Source of the DNA: Clostridia bacterium
Lineage (GTDB): Bacteria > Bacillota > Clostridia > Oscillospirales > CAG-272
Direction: 5' to 3'
Assembly: GCA_017483305.1 (NCBI GenBank)
Contig: JAFULC010000052.1
Coordinates: forward strand, 1-63,812
Length of the DNA: 63,812 bases
The notes under the pieces were generated by a model. It saw only the letters and a program-made list of their open reading frames with translations. It made no database searches and had not been told where the DNA came from. The position numbers and the translations under genes are program-made. Of the stretch, positions 1-7,061 are shown piece after piece. Position 1 is the first letter of the stretch. The number at the start of each line of letters is the position of its first letter.

Positions 1-1111
1 CGTGACCGAGCTTTTCGTCGCCGTCGATTACCTGGATCATATCGATATTGTGCGCGATAGCGTACTCAAAGTCTCTCTGATCGTGAGAAGGAACCGCCAT
101 GACCGCACCCGTGCCGTAGCTTGCAAGCACGAAGTCACCGATAAACATTCTGACTTCCTTGCCGTTTACGGGGTTGATACAGGTCACGCCCTTAAGCTCA
201 CAGCCGGACTTGGTCTTGTTGAGCTCGGTTCTGTCCATATCGTTCTTTTTGAGCGTCTCGTTGATATATGCCTGAACCTCATCCTTGTTCTCGATTCTCG
301 GCATAAGCTGCTTTACGATCTCGCCGTCGGGAGCAAGGACCATAAACGTGATACCGTAAATAGTCTCGATACAGGTGGTGAATATGGAAAATTCTCCGCC
401 GCCGACAATGTTGAACTTGACCTCAACACCCGTCGACTTTCCTATCCAGTTCTTCTGCATAAGCTTGGTGGATTCGGGCCAATCGATCTCGTCAAGGCCC
501 TCAAGCAGCTCCTCTGCGAACGCAGGCTGATTGATGACCCACTGCTTCATGTTCTTTCTGACTACGGGATATCCGCCTCGCTCACTCTTGCCGTCGATGA
601 CCTCATCGTTCGAGAGCACCGTGCCAAGCTCCTCGCACCAGTTAACGGGCATGTCGATATACTGCGCGTAGCCGTCGAGATAAAGCTGCTTGAATATCCA
701 CTGAGTCCACTTGTAGAACTCGGGATCGCTGGTAGCTATCATCTTGCTCCAGTCGTAGTCAAAGCCAAGCTCACCCAGCTGCTTCGAGAAGGTCTTGATA
801 TTGTCCTGAGTAAATCCGTTGGGATGATTTCCCGTAGTGACCGCATACTGCTCCGCAGGAAGGCCGAACGAGTCGTAGCCCATCGGGTGCAGCACGTTGT
901 AGCCCTGCATTCTCTTCATTCTCGAAACGATGTCGGTCGCCGTGTAGCCCTCGGGATGTCCCGCGTGCAGACCTACTCCCGAAGGATAGGGGAACATGTC
1001 GAGCGCGTAAAATTTAGGCTTGGAAAAATCCCAAACGTCGGTCTTGAACGTCTCATTCTTCGCCCAATATTCCTGCCATTTCTTTTCAACTGACAAATGA
1101 TCGTATTTCAT
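1..1111 (-). CDS. leuS: leucyl-tRNA synthetase, N-terminal part
   Basis: Class I aminoacyl-tRNA synthetase that charges tRNA-Leu in the cytoplasm. The reverse strand reads 370 codons from an ATG at 1111 to the window edge, so the C-terminal half (rest of the editing domain, the KMSKS loop, the anticodon domain) is outside. The HIGH-type signature appears as HAGH at about residues 49-52, after the family motif DMFPYPSG. A good ribosome site (AGAAAGGA) lies just upstream. The gene is preceded by a T-box leader with a leucine specifier codon, which independently supports the name and indicates induction by uncharged tRNA-Leu. Confidence 0.96.
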   Translation of the reverse strand, partial: MKYDHLSVEKKWQEYWAKNETFKTDVWDFSKPKFYALDMFPYPSGVGLHAGHPEGYTATDIVSRMKRMQGYNVLHPMGYDSFGLPAEQYAVTTGNHPNGFTQDNIKTFSKQLGELGFDYDWSKMIATSDPEFYKWTQWIFKQLYLDGYAQYIDMPVNWCEELGTVLSNDEVIDGKSERGGYPVVRKNMKQWVINQPAFAEELLEGLDEIDWPESTKLMQKNWIGKSTGVEVKFNIVGGGEFSIFTTCIETIYGITFMVLAPDGEIVKQLMPRIENKDEVQAYINETLKKNDMDRTELNKTKSGCELKGVTCINPVNGKEVRMFIGDFVLASYGTGAVMAVPSHDQRDFEYAIAHNIDMIQVIDGDEKLGH

Positions 1112-1440
1112 TTATATTTCCTTTCTGCCGTGGTGTCGGCATGTAATTATGTATAAAAGTTAGTTTATGTGACGATGGGGAACGCGGTCGCTTTTTGAAA
1201 AAAGCTCCGCAAAAACTTCACCCCTTGGGTTCTAACCAAGGTGAATTGACGCTGAAATTTGCGAGCAAATTTCAGCCTGCTGTCCGTTTGTGTATCGTTA
1301 AGGTGGCGAGAATCACAGTTAAAGCTTTATTTTTCACAATTTTAAAACCTAAACCGTCTGTTTTTTATCTATCCTTGTGGAAGTTTTCGGGGGGTGCAGG
1401 GGGAGCCTTTTTCAAAAGGCTTCCCCTGCTCCATCCCAAT
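1112..1440 (-). repeat. intergenic repeat between the T-box and leuS
   Basis: About 330 transcribed but non-coding bases separate the T-box terminator from leuS. Read on the minus strand they hold a GC-rich hairpin near 1397-1432, then a tail at about 1341-1386 that also occurs near 28535-28580 (minus) and 15655-15700 (plus). The tail runs from an ACTTCC motif through GGATAG to ACGGTTTAGG. A second hairpin lies near 1185-1215. No protein is convincing here: the open frames have no ribosome site and no similarity I recognise. Confidence 0.6.
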
Positions 1441-1695
1441 AAAAAAGCTTTCGTCTCAAGAAATTGAGACGAAAGCATAGAAACCTCCGCGGTACCACTC
1501 AAATTGCGTCTAACGACGCCACTCTGACCAATAACGGCGGCTGACCGTTCCAACCTACTGTGAATTCGGAAGGACTGCTCCGAGGTGAGTAAGAAAGGGC
1601 TTGTCTGCCGCCTCGCACCACGGGAAACCCACGGCGGCTCTCTGTCAAGACAAAACGATTCTCTGTCCTCATCAACGCATTTAAAAACAACATTA
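1441..1695 (-). promoter_or_regulatory. T-box leader for leuS (leucine specifier CTC)
   Basis: A tRNA-sensing transcription attenuator on the minus strand. The T-box sequence TGGTACCGCGG is at 1487-1497. The specifier loop carries CTC (Leu) at 1587-1589, followed by ACCTCGGAG, which aligns base for base with the TTC-CCTTCGGAG of the phenylalanine T-box at 15438. An AGAGAG and GGTGCGA stem I signature lies upstream. The terminator is a 13-bp stem (1447-1459 with 1464-1476, loop of four) followed by a T-run. Uncharged tRNA-Leu should favour the antiterminator and leuS transcription. Confidence 0.93.
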
Positions 1696-1697
1696 AT

Positions 1698-1726
1698 ATT
1701 ATATTAGATAAAAGCACTTTTGTCAA
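1698..1726 (-). promoter_or_regulatory. sigma-A promoter of the leuS T-box
   Basis: On the minus strand TTGACA (1721-1726) and TATAAT (1698-1703) are separated by exactly 17 bases, a full consensus match just upstream of the T-box stem I. Confidence 0.9.
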
Positions 1727-1744
1727 TAGCTTTTTAAAAGATTT

Positions 1745-2692
1745 TCAAATATTGTCCTGCGCTTTGCGCGTAGCTTCGCACATAACTGCGGGAACGACGT
1801 CACGGGAGCGCGACGCGAGACGGTCAAGGCGAACGACCTCAACTCCGCTCTCGCGGATAAAATAGAGATCGGAGCGTGCGACCGAGGGCATATTAACGAG
1901 AAAGACCCAAAGGCACGCGCCCTCAAGGGCTCTTTTAGACTTCAGAAGCTCAAGTATCTCACCGATCTTTCCCTGCCAACCGTCCTCTGCGGGATCGACC
2001 TGAACGTATGTCGACGCGCCGAACCGACCGTCGAACTCATATCTTTTATAGCCGTACATAGCAAGCTCGCAGACGTTTTCCTCAAGAGAATTGAGGCAAA
2101 AGCCCGCCCGGATCAGCTCGTTTTCGTCAAGACCCAATCTGACAATGCTCTCCTTAAGCCACGGAAGATCGCTTTTAACAAATTTGGGCGCCAGGGTCGA
2201 CTGAGTGTCAAGATATACGCTGTAGATAGCAAGCTTCTCCATAAAATCGTCCGCCACACCGCAAGCCGCCGCCATATCGTAAACGATTCTGCCGCACGAG
2301 GATGCCTTCAGGACCAAATTAAAGGAAAAATCAGGCTCGGGCGGGGTCAGATGGTGGTCAACACAGGCGATAACGTCGGCTTTGTAAAAGCACTGATGAT
2401 GGTCGACAAGGACAAGAGCATCGTCCTCATCAAAGCCGTCAAAGGCTATCTCATCGAATATTCCAAGCCTTTTGGTATCTCTTTCGGTCAGCCGATCGGG
2501 GCGTGTGCCGAATTTAACAGCCGCCCTCACGCCGAGACGGGAAAGCAATATGCGAAGCATCACCGCCGCAATTATACTGTCGCAGTCGGGCATATCGTGA
2601 CCCGTCACCACGACCGAAAAGCCGCCCTCGATTGCCCCTTTGCAAATCTCGACCAGCTCCCCGACCTTATTCTTCAAAAATTCTCTTTCCAT
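1745..2692 (-). CDS. DHH family phosphoesterase, inorganic-pyrophosphatase-like
   Basis: A 315-residue protein with the metal-binding signatures of DHH phosphoesterases: GHDMPDCDS at residues 31-39, LVDHH at 95-99 and VDHH at 111-114. It lacks the glycine-rich GGGH motif expected in a DHHA1 (NrnA/RecJ type) C-terminus. The C-terminal half looks more like the DHHA2 arrangement of manganese-dependent family II pyrophosphatases, so phosphoanhydride hydrolysis is the better guess; the exact substrate is unknown. The ATG at 2692 was chosen because a perfect promoter ends just upstream and a longer reading would cross it. The gene diverges from the nucleotide pyrophosphatase at 2851. Confidence 0.8.
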   Translation of the reverse strand: MEREFLKNKVGELVEICKGAIEGGFSVVVTGHDMPDCDSIIAAVMLRILLSRLGVRAAVKFGTRPDRLTERDTKRLGIFDEIAFDGFDEDDALVLVDHHQCFYKADVIACVDHHLTPPEPDFSFNLVLKASSCGRIVYDMAAACGVADDFMEKLAIYSVYLDTQSTLAPKFVKSDLPWLKESIVRLGLDENELIRAGFCLNSLEENVCELAMYGYKRYEFDGRFGASTYVQVDPAEDGWQGKIGEILELLKSKRALEGACLWVFLVNMPSVARSDLYFIRESGVEVVRLDRLASRSRDVVPAVMCEATRKAQDNI

Positions 2693-2721
2693 AAAGCCAA
2701 ACCTCACAAATTCTATAAAAA

Positions 2722-2750
2722 TTATACAACCTTTTATAAATTTTGTCAAT
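2722..2750 (-). promoter_or_regulatory. sigma-A promoter of the DHH gene
   Basis: TTGACA (2745-2750) and TATAAT (2722-2727) on the minus strand with a 17-base spacer. It lies back to back with the promoter at 2790-2818. Confidence 0.9.
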
Positions 2751-2789
2751 GGGTAAACCTTTGGTTGATTCCCGAGACGCAAAAAACCG

Positions 2790-2818
2790 TTGACTTTCCG
2801 CCTCCGCGGTGGTATAAT
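2790..2818 (+). promoter_or_regulatory. sigma-A promoter of the NTPase-GNAT operon
   Basis: TTGACT (2790-2795) and TATAAT (2813-2818), spacer 17. The -35 elements of the two divergent promoters are only about 40 bases apart, so one bound regulator could affect both. Confidence 0.9.
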
Positions 2819-2850
2819 TTTTGTAAACAATTATGGAGACTCTAAAATCA

Positions 2851-4005
2851 ATGAAAGTACTTATAGGAACCACCAACCCCTCAAAGCTCCGCCGCTTTGA
2901 AGAGCTTTTATCGGGCCACGGCATAGAATTTTTCAGCCTGCGCGACCTTGGAATCGATACCGAGCCCGAGGAAACGGGCAAGACTCCCGAGGAAAACGCC
3001 GCCATCAAGGCAGCGTTTTACGGCAAATATTTTGATAAAGTCGTCTGCAACGACTCGGGGCTCTATTTCGATTCCCTGCCCCTCGACGACCATCGCCAGC
3101 CCGGGCTGAACGTAAGAGCCCCCGAGGGCAAGCGGCTTGACGACGAGGAAATGATCGAGTATTATTCAAAGCTCATCGCCTCGCTCGGTGGAAAAGTCCT
3201 CGCCAATTATCTCGACGGCATCGCAATATATAACTGCGGCAAAATATCCACCTATATGGAGAATAGCGAGGCAACGCGAGCAAGCGCGTTCTATATGGTA
3301 AGCGAGCCAACCTCTGAACGAAATCCCGGCTGGCCGCTTGACTCGATCTCGATAAACCGCAACACGATGAATTATTTTACCGACAAAAGCGACAATAAAT
3401 ACGACACCACGAGCGAAAATATCATGCTCGGAGAATACCGCCAAAGGCTTGTCGAGTTTATGACAAAAGCGCTTGGTATGGAAGAATTCATTTTAACACG
3501 CCCGACGGGCGAGTATGCATGTCAGATCGCAGAGTACAGACAAGAATTTCTCGATGCAGGCGACTCAATGGACGGAACCGGACCTCTCCGAAGAGTTGAA
3601 AATCCGGAGGAATACATAAAAATCTGCGCGGAATACGAAAATTCGCAAACTGTTCCCTCGCACTTGGTTCCTGCCACACAGCTCTTTTTCGTTCGCAAGA
3701 GTGACAATAGACTTGTCGGAATGCTTCAGGTAAGACATCGCTTCAACGACTATCTCGAAAAATATGCAGGGCATATCGGTTATTCCGTAAGACCGAGCGA
3801 AAGGCGCAAGGGATATGCCAAGGAAATGCTCAAAATGGCGCTTCCTTTCTGCCGCGAGCTCGGACTCGATAAAGTCCTGATCACTTGCATTGACGGCAAT
3901 ATCGGCAGCGAAAAAACCATCCTCGCCAACGGCGGCGTTTACGAATCCACGGTGCACGAACCTAACAGCGATAGAGATCTGAAAAGATTTTGGATAACAA
4001 TCTGA
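2851..4005 (+). CDS. non-canonical purine NTP pyrophosphatase (Ham1-like) fused to a GNAT acetyltransferase
   Basis: A 384-residue two-domain protein. Residues 1 to about 205 resemble Ham1/RdgB house-cleaning pyrophosphatases: TTNPSK near the start for nucleotide binding, ENAAIKA, and NDSGLYFDSLP. They hydrolyse abnormal purine NTPs to NMP and pyrophosphate. From about residue 212 (MEEFILTRPT) the protein is a GNAT N-acetyltransferase with the acetyl-CoA loop GYSVRPSERRKGYA and a terminal RFWITI. Each half is normally a separate protein. I start at ATG 2851 because GGAG at 2835-2838 precedes it; an in-frame ATG at 2833 would add six residues. A conventional rdgB is at 27811-28416, so this is a second, specialised copy. 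Confidence 0.85.
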   Translation: MKVLIGTTNPSKLRRFEELLSGHGIEFFSLRDLGIDTEPEETGKTPEENAAIKAAFYGKYFDKVVCNDSGLYFDSLPLDDHRQPGLNVRAPEGKRLDDEEMIEYYSKLIASLGGKVLANYLDGIAIYNCGKISTYMENSEATRASAFYMVSEPTSERNPGWPLDSISINRNTMNYFTDKSDNKYDTTSENIMLGEYRQRLVEFMTKALGMEEFILTRPTGEYACQIAEYRQEFLDAGDSMDGTGPLRRVENPEEYIKICAEYENSQTVPSHLVPATQLFFVRKSDNRLVGMLQVRHRFNDYLEKYAGHIGYSVRPSERRKGYAKEMLKMALPFCRELGLDKVLITCIDGNIGSEKTILANGGVYESTVHEPNSDRDLKRFWITI

Positions 4006-4019
4006 CGGAGGATCATACA

Positions 4020-4397
4020 ATGCTTGAAACCTATAACGAGAGCTTTTGGCAAGCGATAGATACACTCGTCTCCTCGGGCAAAATAATCATCGATCGCCCG
4101 AAAGGCAGCACCCACCCGAGATTTCCTGACGTTAAGTACGATATCGACTACGGCTATATAGAAAACACCTCGTCAATGGACGGTGGCGGCATCGACGTGT
4201 GGAGGGGCTCCCTGCAAAGCAACACCGTCGGCGCGATAATTTGCATCGTCGACCTTGTGAAAAAAGACTCCGAGATCAAGCTTCTCGTCGGCTGCACCGA
4301 GGAGGAAATGAACACCGTGTATGAGTTTCATAACAAAACCGAATTTATGAAAGGGATATTGATAAAAAGGCAGAAAAATCCAAATGAACTCAAGTGA
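4020..4397 (+). CDS. small inorganic pyrophosphatase-like protein
   Basis: A 125-residue protein of the short Firmicutes pyrophosphatase-like family. IDRPKGSTHPRFPDVKYDIDYGY, interrupted here only for length, leads into the hallmark SSMDGGGIDVWRGS. The acidic residues in GGGID and the CTEEE segment are candidate metal ligands. It is shorter than classical family I Ppa (about 175 residues). The start at 4020 is set by GGAGG ten bases upstream. It directly follows a pyrophosphate-producing nucleotide hydrolase, so removing the product is a plausible role. Confidence 0.8.
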   Translation: MLETYNESFWQAIDTLVSSGKIIIDRPKGSTHPRFPDVKYDIDYGYIENTSSMDGGGIDVWRGSLQSNTVGAIICIVDLVKKDSEIKLLVGCTEEEMNTVYEFHNKTEFMKGILIKRQKNPNELK

Positions 4398-4404
4398 GGT
4401 TGCT

Positions 4405-5283
4405 ATGATCATAGATTCTATTGTAAGTAAACAGATCGTCGACAAGGGTTGGTCAGGCGATAAAAAATACTGTATCACCACTCTCGACGGAATTAAATAC
4501 TTCCTCCGCACCTCTCCGTTAGACAAACAGGAGCGCAGAAGGAGCGCATTCAATAGAGTATGCGAATTATATAAACTTGGAATTCCAATGGCAAAACCTA
4601 TTGAAATCGGGACCTGTGACGAGGGTGTTTACACCGTTGAAAGCTTTATTGAGGGCGTTGATGCTGAAGAACTAATCGGTAAGCTGTCGAGAGAAAAACA
4701 ATACGCCTACGGAATAGACGCAGGAAAAATTTTAGCAAAATTACACACTATTCCTGCTCCTCTCAATGCACCAAGCTGGAAAACTCGCTTTAACCATAAG
4801 ATCGACCGAAAAATTGCGATGTATCAAGGCTGTGAGCTACAGTATGATAACGGTCAACTTTTTATAAATTATATTTTAGAAAACAGGCATCTGTTATCAG
4901 ATAGACCTCAGACATATCAACACGGGGATTATCATATTGGAAATATGATGGTCGACAAAAATGGCGTACTAACGATTATTGACTTTGACCGAGACGATTT
5001 TGGCGACCCGTGGGAAGAATTCAATCGCATCGTATGGTGCGCGCAATCCGCACCAACGTTTGCGGTCGGCATGTTAGACGGTTATTTCGACCACAATGTT
5101 CCTCTTGAATTTTGGAGGCTACTATCGCTATATATCTGTTCCAACACTCTCGGCTCGCTTCCGTGGGCTATCCCCTTCGGTGATAGGGAAATTCAAACTA
5201 TGAGAAAACAGGCAAATGAAATTTTACAATGGTATGATAATATGAAAAGCGTCATACCGACATGGTACAAACGTTATCACTAA
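4405..5283 (+). CDS. APH-family phosphotransferase
   Basis: A 292-residue kinase of the aminoglycoside/choline phosphotransferase fold. The catalytic loop is QHGDYHIGN, with the Asp base, and the metal site is IDFDRDDFGDPWEEF. The N-terminal lobe contains the FLR strand expected for ATP binding. The substrate is unknown; many such proteins act on small metabolites rather than antibiotics, and no resistance claim is made. I choose ATG 4405 because GAGG lies five bases upstream; ATG 4384 would overlap the previous gene. Base composition is visibly more AT-rich than its neighbours and codons are less biased, which suggests later acquisition. Confidence 0.75.
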   Translation: MIIDSIVSKQIVDKGWSGDKKYCITTLDGIKYFLRTSPLDKQERRRSAFNRVCELYKLGIPMAKPIEIGTCDEGVYTVESFIEGVDAEELIGKLSREKQYAYGIDAGKILAKLHTIPAPLNAPSWKTRFNHKIDRKIAMYQGCELQYDNGQLFINYILENRHLLSDRPQTYQHGDYHIGNMMVDKNGVLTIIDFDRDDFGDPWEEFNRIVWCAQSAPTFAVGMLDGYFDHNVPLEFWRLLSLYICSNTLGSLPWAIPFGDREIQTMRKQANEILQWYDNMKSVIPTWYKRYH

Positions 5284-5397
5284 AAAAACTCGCATATTGT
5301 CGCAAAAATCAACATGCGAGGATTTACGTATTAAGCAAGAAATCATACCAAATGTATAGAAACTACGCGACAACTTTCCGTTGTCGATTCTAACCAA

Positions 5398-5436
5398 AAC
5401 CCCACGAGAGCCGTTTTACAGGCACCCGCGGGGTTC
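5398..5436 (-). terminator. terminator of the HTH-S24 gene
   Basis: On the minus strand ACCCCGCGGGTGCC pairs with GGCTCTCGTGGGGT around an eight-base loop, followed by TTTTGG. It sits directly after the stop codon at 5444. Confidence 0.75.
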
Positions 5437-5443
5437 TTTCATA

Positions 5444-6235
5444 TTATTTTCTCTTAAGCTTACCAACTACCCTGCCACAGCAGATACTGTCCTCAAAATT
5501 CTTGAGGAGAATGGGCTCATAGTCGGGATTGAGCGAAATGAGTCGGTCGCCGCCAAACTTCTTGAAATATCCGTCGCCGTCGAGGATGAAAATTCCAAGC
5601 TCGCCGTATTCAACCGAATCGCACTCCTCAACGAGCAGAACATCGCCGTCGCGATATTTCGGCTCCATACTGTTACCCTTAATGCGAAGCGCAAAGTCTG
5701 CCGCCGCGGTCTCGTGATTGTCGGGAATGTTGATCTCAACCGACTCTGTATCGGTCAGATAAACCCCCGTTCCCGCAGACACGGGAAGATCGTAAAGCGA
5801 GATCTTTCTGCGCGAAAGCCCGACCGCGCTCTTCATCGCCGCACCGCGCACCGACGCGCCGCCCGCAATGATCTGTCCGCGGAAGCCTCTATCACTGCCT
5901 CCAACCTCCCTTTCGGACTCCTTGGAGATCACCATAGCCACAAGCTCGCGGCTGTGCGCATCAAGCTTGCGGTAATTTTCAATAAGAGTTATCTCCTTGT
6001 CGGAAAGCGTGTAGTTATTGGTGTTTTCGGGAATACCCGTCAGAATATAATCGACCGAGCACTCAAGCGCCGCGCAGATAGCCACGATGTTGGAAAGCTT
6101 GGGCGAGTCGCTGATGCCCGCCAATATTTTGGACAGAGTGCCGAGCGGTATGCCGGTCATTTCGGACAGCTGATCGTTGGTGATCCTTCTCTCGCTCTTT
6201 ATCTGTTTGAGTCTGTCAATGTAAGTGTATTCCAT
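5444..6235 (-). CDS. XRE-HTH/S24 peptidase transcriptional repressor
   Basis: A 263-residue CI/LexA-type regulator. Residues 1-70 form an XRE helix-turn-helix (LSEMTGIPLGTLSKILAG). The C-terminus is an S24 domain with the Ser nucleophile in GNSMEPKYRDGD and the Lys general base in GDGYFKKF. An Ala-Gly pair in LPVSAGTG, upstream of the serine, has the position and sequence of an autocleavage site, so RecA-stimulated self-cleavage is plausible. No phage genes are nearby. It is divergent from the small membrane protein at 6650, and the AT-rich inverted repeat between their promoters is a likely operator. Confidence 0.88.
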   Translation of the reverse strand: MEYTYIDRLKQIKSERRITNDQLSEMTGIPLGTLSKILAGISDSPKLSNIVAICAALECSVDYILTGIPENTNNYTLSDKEITLIENYRKLDAHSRELVAMVISKESEREVGGSDRGFRGQIIAGGASVRGAAMKSAVGLSRRKISLYDLPVSAGTGVYLTDTESVEINIPDNHETAAADFALRIKGNSMEPKYRDGDVLLVEECDSVEYGELGIFILDGDGYFKKFGGDRLISLNPDYEPILLKNFEDSICCGRVVGKLKRK

Positions 6236-6315
6236 ATTTCAACACCCTTCCTTTATTAATACGCGGCAAGATCTTAATCGGAATCAAACCGCGTCGTTTT
6301 TCTGTTTACGGAACT

Positions 6316-6344
6316 ATTATATCACAGAAAAATCGTTTTGTAAA
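6316..6344 (-). promoter_or_regulatory. sigma-A promoter of the HTH-S24 repressor
   Basis: TTTACA (6339-6344) and TATAAT (6316-6321) on the minus strand, spacer 17, about 80 bases before the repressor start. Confidence 0.85.
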
Positions 6345-6349
6345 GGGGG

Positions 6350-6402
6350 TTTTGAAAATATTTTTCCAAAATTCGAAAAATTTTTCCAAAAATATTTCAA
6401 AA
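6350..6402. promoter_or_regulatory. candidate operator between divergent promoters
   Basis: An AT-rich inverted repeat: TTTTGAAAATATTTTT at 6350-6365 and AAAAATATTTCAAAA at 6388-6402. Inside it TTTTTCCAAAA occurs twice, at 6361 and 6381, 20 bases apart (about two helical turns). It lies between the repressor -35 at 6339 and the membrane-protein -35 at 6408, where binding could control both. Assignment to the adjacent repressor is inference. Confidence 0.5.
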
Positions 6403-6407
6403 AGGTA

Positions 6408-6436
6408 TTGACAACTTCCGTTTTTGGTGTTATAAT
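6408..6436 (+). promoter_or_regulatory. sigma-A promoter of the small membrane protein transcript
   Basis: TTGACA (6408-6413) and TATAAT (6431-6436), spacer 17. Predicted transcription starts near 6443, giving a 5' UTR of about 200 nt that contains the structured leader. Confidence 0.9.
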
Positions 6437-6532
6437 AGCCTCACAAGAACAAAAATCCGACCAATTTCGAGTATTTTCATTCCATTTTAAGAAAAGCTCC
6501 ACCATATAAGATTTTTTGAAAGCGAGGCAACA

Positions 6533-6649
6533 GCGTGAAGGTTACTTTCATCTGAATATGAAATAAACTGTTTCACGCGCGAATTTTGCCGATGGCAAAA
6601 TTCATCAATTATTATTTGTGCCGCCGTTGGCGGCAGAACGGAGATTATT
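6533..6649 (+). ncRNA. structured 5' leader, copy A (before small membrane protein)
   Basis: Three helices in a row. Helix 1: GCGTGAAG 6533-6540 with TTTCACGC 6571-6578, outer span 46 nt, with an inner TTTCA/TGAAA pairing. Helix 2: GAATTTTGCC 6581-6590 with GGCAAAATTC 6594-6603. Helix 3: TGCCGCC 6619-6625 with GGCGGCA 6629-6635. Then comes ACGGAGATT and the ATG at 6650. The same layout precedes rnc (35338-35461, minus) and lon (44674-44824). I do not recognise the family. Confidence 0.75.
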
Positions 6650-6958
6650 ATGAACGCTTATTATCAGAATCCCAAGATCACAAGAGCAACAGATATACAT
6701 CCCTACCCCTCCACCTCGGCATTCGACAAGCTGATCTCCTTGATTTGCATGATCGTAGCCGCCCTCACAAGCAGCGTGGCGATCAAGGTTGAAAAGGCAG
6801 TGCTTTGCACGGTATGCTTCGTCGGATTCTTCGGCGTTATCGGCAGTATGGAAAGCGGCGCAATAGGAACCCTTGCAGGACTTTTCCTTTGCCTTGTATT
6901 CGCAGGTGTAGAGCTTCTTATCTTCAAGAGCCTTTTCGGCAAAAAAATCAACAAGTAA
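6650..6958 (+). CDS. small membrane protein of unknown function
   Basis: A 102-residue protein that I do not recognise. A hydrophilic, tyrosine- and proline-containing N-terminus of about 22 residues is followed by three likely membrane segments: roughly 28-45 (ISLICMIVAALTSSVAI), 50-66 and 70-92. It ends in the basic tail GKKINK. It has its own consensus promoter, a 200-nt leader with the three-helix element, and a CGGAGA ribosome site. The position opposite an S24 repressor hints at stress-regulated expression, but no function can be assigned. Confidence 0.7.
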   Translation: MNAYYQNPKITRATDIHPYPSTSAFDKLISLICMIVAALTSSVAIKVEKAVLCTVCFVGFFGVIGSMESGAIGTLAGLFLCLVFAGVELLIFKSLFGKKINK

Positions 6959-7022
6959 AATAGCGTGTAATCACATTTCTCCATTTTTGAAGCTGTGGCG
7001 CGGGTCATATCCATAGCTTCAT

Positions 7023-7054
7023 ATCGGGCTTGCTCTCAAGGGAGCAAGCCCGAT
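7023..7054 (+). terminator. strong hairpin between convergent genes
   Basis: A 13-bp perfect stem, ATCGGGCTTGCTC with GAGCAAGCCCGAT, loop of six. A short TTTT tract follows six bases later on the plus strand. It separates the small membrane protein gene from the end of spoIIP and probably ends the plus-strand transcript. Confidence 0.6.
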
Positions 7055-7061
7055 CTCCGTT

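Noticed and set aside
5444-6958. A prophage or integrative element marked by the CI-like repressor
   Set aside because: No integrase, excisionase, structural or replication genes are nearby and no attachment-type repeats flank it.
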